Below, piece by piece: positions 46,947 through 59,300 of a stretch of DNA of 64,000 nucleotides. A model generated the notes under the pieces. It worked only from the letters and a program-made list of their open reading frames with translations. It was not told the origin of the DNA and made no database searches. The DNA is from Acanthornis magna (taxonomy: Eukaryota; Chordata; Aves; Passeriformes; Acanthizidae). The first letter of the stretch is position 1, and each line of letters begins with the position of its first letter. The DNA is taken from assembly GCA_036785705.1 (NCBI GenBank), contig JAWUZG010000970.1, positions 5,655,501 to 5,719,500 on the forward strand, given 5' to 3'. The position numbers were made by a program, and so were the translations under genes.

Positions 46947-49900
46947 ACAGGAAAGAGAAGTTTATCAAGCTGGATGTCTAATTAAGAGCTAAAAAGTTAT
47001 GTCTCTGGTCATAAGAGGAGCTTTTGTTTAATTGAGGCAATGGATCTAAGAGGTAGTACCAAGTTAGATTGTGTGGTAGAGATTTTTAGTTAGAAGTCAA
47101 GAGCACTTATCCTGAAAGAAGAGGTGAAGGGTACAAGTTGGTAAAGGGAAAACAAGTTGAGAAGACAACTTCTTTGGAGAGAAAGGAAGAAGAGTTGGAC
47201 TAAGGAGAAAGCATGAAAACAGAAATTTTAGAAATGCTAGTACAGAATAAAAGGTAAAACAAAGAAAAAAAGTGAAAACCTAAAGGGAATGTTTTAAGGG
47301 AAACTGATGGTGATAGTGGAGCTGTAGATTGAGAGAAAGGTGCAGGGAGCAGAGCTATACCTCTCTTGTCCATCTCTGATTAATGTCTGTATGCATGTTT
47401 AATTTGGGAGAGTGACAGTTGCTTTCTCTGAGAAATGCTGGCTAGTTTCATTTTTTTCTCACATTATATACTTTAGGGGTTTGATGCAGTATTTCATTCT
47501 TGCGCAGGAGTATTTATAAGAGGACAGAAAATCCTGAATAAGAGTACAGAAAAACCTTGTATACTACCTGTTTGTTGTTGATAAGATTTTTAACAAATCA
47601 AGCCATGATTCACAGGAACAATTTGTGTGCTGTATTGTTAAGGGCTCCTTGAAATATAATTTTCTGAGTTAGCAAAGGTTACTTTGCTAAAACCCCAGTC
47701 ATCATAATTTCCTTAAAGCCTGTTATAAGAGAAAATACTAATTTCCTAAGGATTTTTTGTATCTGGTTATGGTTGCCTTTATTTTTACAGTTGCCAGTCC
47801 TTTCTATAAGTGCTTCTATTGCTAGCATTTAACCAAATTTGTAACCAAGTGTGCCTGTGTGGTAAAATAAACTCAGTGCAGTGACACCAAAACTATGTCT
47901 CTGAGAGCTGTATAGCCATGTTAGCATGCTCACCACAGCAGGAGATGGATTTCATTAGTCAGGATTGAGCTTCTGCTCTAGCAAAGTTACACAAACCCAC
48001 CCAAGTCTGATGTCTCTGTGCACCCCTATACTTAGGCTTTTTGATCAGCCATCTGGTATTCATTTAGCCATTGTATCTGCTTCCTTCCTTTGCTGCAACA
48101 GCTTCCAATCCTGTAAGTCAAACACCTTTAGACTTTTGACAGCAGGAAAATTGAAATATCCAATTATAAGAAATTTTTAAAAAATTTATATAATTTTTGA
48201 TTGTAAATTTCTGCAGCAATCTGGTCTTTCCAAGTGCAAAAATCAGGTTTTGGGGATTTACCAAGGGCTCAGTTAATGGATGAGTATAAACTGAATGCTG
48301 CATATTGCTAGCAGTACAGCCACTACCTTTTTTCAGGAAGAAAATGCTCTTATGTTCTTGACAAAAGTCATTCTGCCCTGTGGGTCACTGGTATACCTGC
48401 ATGCATGGAGGCTCTTGATATACATCTATCTTTGTGCTCCCCTATGCTATATTAAATACAACTAAGATGAAGGTAATTTTCAGTGAGGGCTTCCAGCTAG
48501 GCTCAGCTACTCATAAGATTTCTTCCTGGCAGCATTCTCCTTCCCACAGCTTCCTCAAGCAGTGACAGTGAATGTCTTTCCATTTTCATACTCAGCCTTT
48601 TCCTGAGCTGGCAGTGAGGGGACTCACCTTGCCCAGGGACACAGTGAGTGAGCAGAACAGCTCAGCGCAGAGGAGCTGAACCAAAGCAGCAAACCCTGAG
48701 TGAGCATGATTGTGGAAAAATGTTTATTTACAAAAAGCCCTCTTATTTTTCAGGAAGGAAAAACAGCTGAGCAGATGCTTCAGTCCAACAAAATTTCTTC
48801 TTCAAGAGTATATTTGACTTACAAAAGTGGCAACATCATTCTATCAGAGAATATATTATTATCTGGGAAGTGTTTTCTGCTCTCTAAGGAAAAGGTACAC
48901 TGTTCTGATACCAGCTCAACCACTACAGATGTATCAGAAGACCCTTCTAACCTGAGGGCTACAAGCACAATCCTGTAAATTGCCTAGTAAATGTTGAGAA
49001 TACATAATAGAGGTTTCATTGTATGCCTAGATGAGTTTTCAGTTTTCCAGTAACATTCTCCTACATCTGTTTTTTTCACTCTACATGTGAAAAGCTCATA
49101 AATTTGAACTAATCTGGACAAGAAATAAATTCTAGAAATGGCAAAGTCTTTCACCATACTTCTCAAGGGTAAACTGCTTCAATTTACAATTTAAAAAAAG
49201 GCTGAACCAAACAGCAAAACAAAGCACAAAAACTTTCCTGGTCTAATGTCTTGATATACACAACCCAAACTGTAGGAATTAAATTCTTGCTGTCATATTA
49301 ATTGATGATAAAATAGATTTTTCAACCAGAATTTACATTTTGAAGTCTATGGGGAATTTTAATGTAAAATAAAATGCCATCTCCTATTGGCACAGCAATT
49401 CTAACAAAATGAGGTATAATAATTGTATTTTAAAGGCCAACATCAGACACACTTCTTGAAAGGCATTCAAAATTACAAGGAAGTCCTTTTTTATAATGGG
49501 TTTTAATCACATGGAAGCTGCCCTTACTGACTCAAAGGTCAATTTAAACAAAAGTGGACTTCAAAAATGCAAGCCTTGTAGATAGGAAAGAAAATAATAC
49601 TGCCCGTCATTGAATGGGGGAATTCTGATTATCCTTAATTATGGACTCTTGCTGAGTTTCTTGTGTAGATTACTAAATTGTATGGAATCGGCTGACTGAA
49701 CAGATTTGTTGTTCTCAAAAGAATTTCATCCCTGAGTTACTCAGCTCTCACCTCAAATGATAGTTAAAATTTGGAGATATCACTGTAATGGCCTCTTTGT
49801 GCAGCATACAAAGATCAAGCTCTCTGTATTCCACAGGAAATTATTAAAACACAGTGATAAAGCAGTCTGAGTTGGTACTTCAGGACAGTACCATATCCAT

Positions 49901-51397
49901 CACATCTCTCTCACTTAATGAAAGTCGTTCTATCCTTGACGGGTGCTTGAAGGGTTTTTTTTAGACTGTGATTTTCTTGATATGTAACAGCATGTTTATA
50001 TCTGATCTATGGTACACTATAGTACTTTGCAAAAAGAGAAAGAAGGAGCTCTGGCTACAAAAGGAGATCTAGGTCCTGCAAGCTCGGAAGAAATGACAGT
50101 GCTGTTGGTGAACAAGGGGCAAGCCAGAGCTTTTCCTGCCCTGTCCCTTGCTATATATATGATACAATGTATTCTCCTGATATGGATATGCCCTGACTCT
50201 CTTGAGGACCATCTATTTCCTTTAAGTTAAGCAATGTATAAAGTGAACTCTGAAGAGTTGAATGTTCATTGCTGTTCATATCACAGCTATTGCTAAGGTT
50301 CTTCAACTGTTTGAAAGCTGTGTATGAGTTTCCAGATTTGCGATTTGGAATGATATGGGGAAGAGGGAAGAAAATTCCTCAAATAATAAGTTTTTGAGGG
50401 GAGTGTTTAGAATGGCTGTTATTTCAGATTAAACCTTGTTAAAAATCTCTGTTCACAGACTATTCACTTTCTTTGTGGCTGGTTATCTACAGTAAGTCTT
50501 ACTGCAGAATATTCTGAATTAAAACTGATAGAAAAATCCTTTTGAGGATAAGTTACCTTGTGATATAGGAAACTGGCAAAAGATGTTATACCTTTTTGGA
50601 CAGGGTAAAGAGTTCCAGTTTATCTGAAGGTGAGGTTTTTCTATCCATAACTAGACATTAAGATACCTTGCAGTTTAATGTCTAAATATTTATTAATGCA
50701 ACTCAACTTTAGGTCACTGAACTGTGGCCATGTAAGTGTCTAATTATGTTTCAGTCCTCATCTCTTTCTGTTGGTGTCTTTATTGGCATCTTTTTATAAT
50801 GCAAAATCTGCTCACAGCAGAAATAATTGCATTGAAATTATCTGACAGTGATTGCATAGTTGTTTGGGCAGAAATTACATAGGGGAAAGTGATGAAAAGT
50901 TAAAGCTCAACATTTTATGGCATGTTGTGGAAAACATATTTCATTCTTTCACTTGTGCAGTAATCTCTCCACTACTTCCTGGACTTTCTATCCTGTACAA
51001 GGTAACAGGGTAAATTCCCCTGCCTCTGCTTCAAATTTTTGTCTAAATTACCATGTCAGCAGAATTCTGTTCATAGCCTTAATGTCTTTGATTACTTGAT
51101 TGATTCCTTTCCGATATCCCTTAAATGTAATAATGATGGCTTTCCAAGTTGTCCTGACATGGAGGTGAAGTTTTTCAGGGTCCCCTCTATGCTAGAAATG
51201 CATTTGCTGGGGCTTTGTGTTTGCTTTTAAGTTTAAACAGTATTCCTCAGAGGGTTTTTTCTGTTGTGTTGTTTGTTTTGTTTCAGGGGGTTTTTTTTGT
51301 TTGATTTTGTTCTTTATTAGAACAGACAGACTCACTACTATGAAAAAAGTATTCTTAACTACTTTTTTTCCTCCTGAAAGGGTATATATTGACAAGA

Positions 51398-51435
51398 ACT
51401 CCAAAGCATAATAGTGCACTCCAAAGCATAATAGT
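51398..51435. repeat. Two-copy 18-bp tandem duplication
   Basis: ACTCCAAAGCATAATAGT occurs at 51,398-51,415 and again at 51,418-51,435, separated by GC. The identity of both copies suggests a recent slippage event. Confidence 0.85.
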
Positions 51436-52429
51436 TGAGTGTGCACTGCATACTAGGAAGCGGAGGTATGGGATTGTTGGAAAAATCTGCTCTGACCAGA
51501 GACTAGCAGATTTCCCAGGGGTTATCATATCCTGGAATAGGTCCAGCACTTACCAACTGCTCCTGAACAGGACAAGAACCATCCTACAGGATGTAGGATA
51601 GCACAAGAGCCATTTCTCTTAAGAAATAGTACATTTGGGGGACTGGGCTTAGGCTGACTCTGAGACAGGTAATTTAGTCTAGGTGCTCTGGGTGTAGAGT
51701 GCTTGATTTTGGAACCCAAATTCTGCAGTAAATTGTTCTTATCTCCGCACTTCTCAGAAGAAGAAGGGAAAAAAGACACAAAAGAAGGGAAAAATGGGGG
51801 GGAGGAGGGGCACGGGGGGAAGGCAGCAGCCCTTGGTCTGTCTTCTATATTTCTGGTCTGCATTCCACTGATTCTTTCTATGGACTTGGGCTATTTATAC
51901 TTGACTGTGGGTGCTGTGATGAGGGGTCCTGCTCAGCAGGGTGAGGGGGAGGAGGTAGCCGTGGGAAGGTCACTTGATGCTGTTACATAAGGCACTGAGT
52001 CCACAGTGACTTGTGCTCAGCAAAGCTGCCTCTGACGTATGTCATGCGAATGACGAGCCCGGAGTGGTGCCCGGTGCTGCCTGCAGCAGCAACGTAACCT
52101 TTTAGTGAAACCATCTGTGTTTTCTCTCTATGTGGAGAGCCTGATGGATGTAGGAAGGTGGTTATATGAAAAAAAAAACCAGCTTTTTGGTTGACCAAGC
52201 TTGACTTCTGTTAAGGATAATTGGTTTTAGAAGGATGCTGCTTTGAGCAGTACACGTCTGTCTATTTATATGATTTCTGAACACTCAAGCTGGATTCTTC
52301 TCTGTCTTTTTCCAGGGATTGGGAGATTCTTCTTCTCATCTGCAATTTTTAATATATTTCATATACTTTCAAATGCTGCTTTCATAGCTGGTAATGACAA
52401 ATATTCCTTGTCCATACTCATAAGGAGTA

Positions 52430-52452
52430 TTACCACAGTATCACTGTGGTAA
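52430..52452. repeat. Perfect 10-bp-arm hairpin
   Basis: TTACCACAGT and ACTGTGGTAA form perfect inverted arms around the 3-base loop ATC. There is no T-run or other terminator context. It is probably incidental but is a clean stem-loop. Confidence 0.8.
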
Positions 52453-53999
52453 AAATGTCTGTTTTTTCCTTTCCCAAACATGACCCTGAAATGTTTATAT
52501 TTAGACCAGTGTTGTAATCCATGTACAGTGATTTCCCCAGAAATCTGCCACTGTGATACTGAGAGAGAGCTTCAGGCATTCACAGATGCATATTTATTCT
52601 GAAACAAAAATAGAAGTAAATGAAATTTAGAATGAGAAATTCTATATCAACATGGTACTCTGAATCTGAAAAATTGTTTTAAATAATGTCATCTCATCCT
52701 AAATTCAGAGCAGATTTAGAAGCAGTTTAGTTAGTTATGGGAAGAGAAAGCATTAGGACTTGTATTTATAGCACTGTTAATCACAGTGACTTGCACTTAA
52801 TTGCACAGTTTTATATTAAAAACCTGCATTGCATTTATATTGTTTTACTGTCTGTGAGGACTGCAGTGTTTTATGGAGACACCATTTCAGGCACTACTGA
52901 AATGCAGCTTCCTTTTGAAGAATCTGGCAAATGTATCACAGTCCATAGTAGTACTGACAGTGGCTGAGGGCAGGGAGAGAAGAAAGGACAAAATTCTGAA
53001 AGGTAGAACAGAACTACTTGAACTGTTTTATTCTTACTGCTGTGAAAAATATGCTGTGAACAATACCTGAGATAAACAAGATTAGGTTTCGCGGCTTTTA
53101 TAGAAAGACATCTTTGATGACCTCCTAACAACCTGCTGAGGTGCTGAGATTAATTTAAATTTGGGGAAGCAATGGCGTCTACTGAACAGCTTACATGATT
53201 TCCTGCAGTATCCAGAATTTCCATTGTAATTATCAGTCTTAGGAGGTATCTTGTTCATAAAATTCCTCTCCCAAGGAAAATAAAACAATTAAGGTTATAA
53301 AAAGACACAAAGCTATGAGTAATAGCTCTGTCCTGTTATTACTTCACATTCTATGAGCTTTTGATGTAGACCCCTGGGTTTTTGTAAAGAGGAGCATGGG
53401 GGTAACTTGGCAAGGACTAAGCTCAGAGGAATAATGTCATTATTCAGGCAACCTTTCCTTTAGGGGGCATGTTTTCATTCTTTAGTTGCCTTAATATTGT
53501 CATGGTTTAGGAATATTTCACATAATCACCTGCCCTTATTTTCATTTATTTGCCTGCAGGCCTATAGGAATCATAGCAGTCAAATGCATTGCATGGATTA
53601 GATTAGTGTGAGTCACATTGAAGTTACAGTGGAGGGGACATAAATAGACCTGGAGTATTGATATAAAAGTCTTGTCCTAAAGCTTTATCACTCAGCAGCA
53701 TGAAGTCTAAAAGAAGCATCAGATTTTAATGTGTTTGTATCTTATATCACAACAGATTTGATCATTATTCAATGTAAATTTTCTGTCTCCAAGCTCTGGG
53801 ATTATTATTAAGAATTAGGAAATTACATCTCTAAAATTACACTTACTAACAACTGATTCCTTCAGTTTATAATGTGTATTAAATAAAGCTTTTCCCACAT
53901 TCTAATTTATTAATGGAGTCAGAAGAGGCTTTTGTGTGGTACTTGATGAAGTTATGTTTCCTTAATGCCATAGTTCAGATTTCATTACGAATGGAGTTC

Positions 54000-56300
54000 T
54001 TAGTATTGTAAAAGTGTCAGTCTCCATTTCTCCAAGCTAAATAACCCCAGTGCCCTCAACTGCTCCTCATATGACTTATTCTCTAGACCTTTCATCAGCT
54101 TCATTGCCTTTCTCTGGACTCTCTCCAGCACCTCAATGTCTTTCTTGAAGTGAGAGGCCCAGAACTGGACACAGTACTCGAGGTGCAGCCTCACCAGTGC
54201 TGAGTACAAGAGGACAATCACTGCCCTGGTCCCGCTGGCCACACTATTGCTGATACAGGCCAGGATGCCGTTGGCCTCCTTGGACATCTGGGCACTCTGC
54301 TGGCTCATGTTCAGTTGCTGTCAATCAGTACCCCCAAGTCCTTTCCTGCTGGGCAGCTTTCCCGCCACTCTCTCCCTAGCCTGTAGTGCTGCAGGGGGTT
54401 GTTGTGACCAAAGTGCAGGACCCAGCACTTGGCCTCATATTGCTGGATTCAGCCCGTCTATCCAGCCTGTCCAGGTCCCTCTGCAGATCAGTAGATCAAC
54501 ACTCCTGCCCTATTTAGTGTCCTCTGCGAACTTACTGAGGGTGCACTCAATCCCCTCATCCAAATCATTGATAAAGATACTAAACAGAATTGGGCTGAAT
54601 ACTGAGCCTTCGGGAACCCCCCTAGTGACCAGCTGCCATCTGGATGTAGCACCATTCACTACCACTCTCTTGGCCCAGCCATTCAGCCACTTCTTAACCC
54701 AGCAAAGTATACACCTGTCCAAGCTGTGGGCTGCCAGCTTCTCCAGGAGAATGCTGTGGGAGACAATATCAAAGGCTTTGCTGAAGTCCAGGTCCATCCA
54801 CAGCCTTTCCTTCATCCACCAGGCATATCCCCTGGTCACAAATGGAGATCAGGTTGGTCAGGCAAGACCTGTCTCCTACACCTGTGCTAAATGGGCCTCA
54901 TCCCCTGGTTGTCCTGCACGTGCAGTGTGGTCACACTCAAGATCTGTTCCATAACCTTCTCAGACACCAAGGTCAGGCTGACAGGCCTGTAGCTCCCTGG
55001 ATCTTCCTTCCAACTCTTCTTGTAGATGGGCATCACATTGGTTAACCTCCAGTCATCTGGAATCTTCCTGGTTAGCCAGGACTGATGACAAATGATGGAG
55101 AGTGTCTTGGCAAGCTCTTTGGTATCTGTCAGCTCCTTCACTATCTTCAGGTGGATATCATCCAGCCCTGTAGACTTGTGATTGTCTAAGTAGCACATAA
55201 GGTCACTTCACTAATTCCTCCTGGATTACAGGGGGTCTATTCTGCTCCCTGTCCCTGTCTACCACCTCAGGGAGCTGGTTGATAACCCATCTATCTGTTG
55301 AAGACAGAGTCAAGGGAAGCATTAAGTACTCAGCCTTATCCTTGGTTACAGTGCTCCCCTTTGCAGCCAGTAACACTTGGAGATTTTCCTTGATCATCAT
55401 TTTGTTAATGCATTTAAAAAACCCACTTTTTATTGTCTTTCACAGTGGTGGCCAGATTGAGTTCTAACTGAGCTTTCACCTTTATAATTTCCTCTCTGCA
55501 TGACCTAATGACATCCTTGTACACTTCCTGACTTGCCTGCCCTTTCTTGTGATAAATTCTCTTTTTTTTCCTGAGTTCTAGCAAAAGCTTCCTGTTCAGG
55601 CAGGCCAGTCTTCCCTGAGAGCTTGCCTTTTGGCACATAGGGATGGCTTGCTCCTGCACCTCCACAATTTCCTTCTGAAAGTATGTCCAGCCTTCCTGAA
55701 TCCCTTTGTTTTTAAAGGCTGTTTCACTGGGGAACCTCCAAACCAGTGCCCTGAACAGGTTGAAGTCCACCCTCTGGAAGACCAAGATAGAGATTTTGTT
55801 GACCCCCTCACTTCACTGAGAATTGAAAACTATCTTTTCGTGGTCACTGTGCCCAAGACACCTCCAACTACCACATTTGTCACCAGCCATCTTCTCTGGT
55901 CTAGCAGAGCACCACCCTTTGTTAGGCTCCCTTACCAGGCTGTGCCCGGAAGTTATCTTCCACACACTCTGGGAAACTTTTGCAACCTCGCAAAAGAACT
56001 AGGGCTAGTGATAGTGAAACCTCAACCAACTGTTTATAAAATGCTTCATCTGCCTCTTTATCCTGGTTGGGTGGTCTATAACAGACTCCCATCAGGATGT
56101 CTGCCTTGTTGGCCTTCCCCCTGATTCTTACTCATGGACACTCAATATTACCCTCACTATCCTTGAGCTCTATCCAGTCAAAACTCTCCCTAATGTACAG
56201 AGCCACCCATGTCTCCTTCCTCATCTGTGTGTTCCTAAGAGCTTATAACTGTCCATTGCAGCACTCCAGTCCTTGCGTGTTTACAGCCTTGTGATTACAG
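54000..56300 (-). mobile_element. CR1 LINE ORF2 remnant lacking its 3' end (minus strand)
   Basis: Read from right to left, about 2.3 kb runs through CR1 ORF2. An endonuclease segment encoding ADILMGVCYRPPNQ lies near 56,100. A linker (KKKRIYHKKGQ, then KAQLELNLATTVKDNKK) lies at about 55,415-55,600. The RT fingers (LTDTKELAKTLSIICHQSW, PIYKKSWKEDPGSYRPVSLT) lie at about 54,960-55,160. The RT core ([19 protein letters not shown] and [20 protein letters not shown]) lies at 54,510-54,800. The C-terminal thumb ([24 protein letters not shown]) lies at 54,000-54,260. In the catalytic box FADD, the first Asp is Glu (FAED, about 54,517). Frame breaks separate the pieces. It ends abruptly at 54,000 without the CR1 3' UTR, unusual because CR1 copies normally keep the 3' end. 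Confidence 0.9.
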
Positions 56301-59300
56301 AGGGCATCCCACATGCACGGTCAGAGCAGGGGTGGTTCGAACAGCTTGATCTAGAACAGGGACTTGCGGTAAAGTATAAAAGTTGACTGTTTAATATGAA
56401 ACTGCCCCTGTGACAGGATATCAGTGTGATGGCCCCATTCTAAAGATTGCAAACTTTTAGATGTCTAAAGTACCTGTTGTTTTGCTGAGAAGAAAAGACA
56501 CAGTCTGTGCAGAAAGGCAGCAAATACTGCTTTGTTTTGGAGGAAACTGGGTGTCAGGGTACTACTGCAATAGTTTCGTTTAATGAGCAAGGCAGGGATC
56601 AGTTAATTTGAGAAAATCCAATCTGACACTAACAACTTTGCACCTTTTCCCCATGGGGAAAGAGCTGGCCTGACAGCTTTTTGAGATCTCTCATCCATGA
56701 TCTTAAGGGTGTAAACTGCCTCCAGAGTAGGCAACTGTATCACTGCAGATACCTGGAGGGCCTTTTTTCCTCCCATGAACAGGATTTGGCAAAGAATATG
56801 CCATGGTCCCGTTGATCAATGGACTGGGGAGGCCTTTAAAGACTTTTGTTTCTAAAATTCATACATATAGGTACAATTCTTGTATTTTTTCCTCACATGG
56901 TCCTTACAGACTACTGCAGTTACTTTAGCTTTATCAGCATTGGAAAAATTTAATAGACTGCATCTTATAGTGTGTAATGTAATACTCAAAGATAAATTAT
57001 GAGAGATACAATGTATTGACCAACTTCCACAACTTCTAGATGTCAGCTATTATGGAACCTTTTGCTGTGGAATGCACTAAATCTTTCTATTTGATAATTT
57101 CATTAATGTTATGGTAGATAAGAGGATCCTGAAAACAATCATCTATTTTCCTGGAAACCTGGAAACCAAAACTCTTCAGCAACAGGGATGTACTGAGATT
57201 CAGACTGAAGTACAAGTATTTCTTCATAGTTGGCTCAAGAAGGGGTCTATAATTATATATAATTATAATATAAGGGTTCTCCCCTGTATTATAAAAATTT
57301 GGCATCATTGGCAGATGCACATGGGTTTGCACACCATGGAGCAGGGTACCTCTCCTTCCTTTTCAGCCTTTGTGTAGCCATCCCTTCTGCATTCCTCAGC
57401 AGCCAACCATCAATACTTTCTGCCGTGAAAAGCTGGCTTTCAAAGGACAGATCTAATGTTTGACTGTAGTATATACCATGCTGCCTGAAGTTTGGTGTCA
57501 TCCAGATATTTTAGATAAATTGAGACTGACTTGACAGTTGTCTTCACCTTGGCATTTAAAAACAGTTCATAAACTTCTCACAAGTCCTCTTGGTACTATG
57601 CTTCATAGCACCTGGTTAACAGAGTAAAATACCAGATAAAGACAGCAATTCTATTTGGTTATAAAGGGTGATGCTTCCATCAAAGCTGAAGGGGACCTCT
57701 AGAGTGGTAGTCCAAACACATTTTGGGGTGCAAACTGGACAGCTCTCTCTACCGTATAGGCAGGTAATAGAGGGACAATCACAGCGTAGATCACTCTACA
57801 GTGTTACTATAGACTTACACTGCTCTTCTTTCAGTTTGTGTTTTGCAGGTTTTAGAAGGAAGTGTCCTTCCTTTTGTATAAAGTTGTTCATTTTCCTCTT
57901 AACTTGCAACAGCATAAGGCATCTAATAGTCAGAATATTCACCCTGAGTGTGAATGCTACAAAGTCTTTGGTGTAAGACTGGATTTTCCAGAAAACCTCC
58001 TATAAGACTGGCAGACTTTGATTCTGCTGTACATGGGCCAAAGCCTAAAAACCATAATATACTTCCCCGTACATGATTAATCCCATTGACTTTGAAGGGA
58101 TTTACATCATTAAAGTTATGATCTTCCTTGGTCAGGAGAATCCTGAAGCTACCCAAGATAAATATCTCCAGACAGACAGTTTATCCCTGAAACTTCAGTT
58201 ATTTTATTAAATAAGCTTTTGTGCTTTACAATGCATGAATACACCTTTATTAGTCAGAAACCATCTCTCTATATATTTAAGTAACAAAACAAATATGTTT
58301 TTAATGTCACCTAAGAACATCACAAGGTTCCTAATGCTCCTAACACTCTTCAGTACCTGTGGGGTACTTCTGTATTCCTAGAAAAACTCATTTATATTCA
58401 TATAAATGAACAAAGTCTTGTGACTGTGGTGCTTTTCTAATCTTTTATTAGCTGCCAGAATTTAAATTTATATTTATAAATGCCTACAGTTCTACTTGCG
58501 TTTTAAAGTCATTACAGTTCATTATGTGAAAAGCGTCTTTTATGAAAGCATTTAATAAAAATCACTTAATACATGTCTTTGTTCAGAAATTACTTGCTGT
58601 AGAAGCTATTTTACACAGCTGAAAGTTTCAGGGACAAAGGAAAGAAAAATAAAATCAGTCTTTACACTTGGAGAACAATTTCCTGTTAAAATTTCCTGAT
58701 TAAGTTATTTTTGCATCAGTATCTTTAAATTTTAACTTTTTGCTACATGAAATATGACAGCTTGAGTAGGTATGATAGACAATATTAAGTAATAGTTGCC
58801 ATATGTAGCAGTTTATTTTTGGGAGTGATAGAGAAACTAATCCTGCTCATCTTTCTCACACATTCAGATCCACAAATCTAATTACTTGAGTGAAATAGAT
58901 GAGATGTAGACCTTTTTATGTATTTGTACTCTATGTGCTTGTTTAGTTCTTTATGTTGCTCAGTAGTTGTTTAGGCACAGTGTTGATGCACGACATCTAC
59001 GTGTTCAGATTAAAGCTGTCCTTTTGGCTTATTGTAGATTAGATTAATTACAGACTGGCACAGCTGCTTAATCAATTCTTGTGCCTCAGTTTTCTCCTCC
59101 TAGAAAGTAAGCTGTTATAATCCAGTCCTGAAGTGATTTTTAAAAGTGCTTGGAAGATAGTTATTTACTATGGTGATCATGGTGGATAGGAGTATTTAGA
59201 CTGACTGTACATATGAGGTCCAAACATAATGAGACACTGAGGAATGTGTAACTTTTTGATAAGAAATGTGCAGTGGTTTTTTTCATAAGATTTAGTCCTG

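Larger units (their letters stand above)
46951..53999. other. Long stretch of intron 1, nothing recognised
   Basis: About 7 kb of AT-rich sequence without an identifiable gene or transposon. Features of note are a two-copy 18-base repeat at 51,398-51,435, a purine-rich patch at about 51,760-51,830, and a hairpin at 52,430-52,452. Confidence 0.45.

Noticed and set aside
55414..55785. 123-codon minus-strand open frame
   Set aside because: It is the linker between the endonuclease and reverse transcriptase of a dead CR1.
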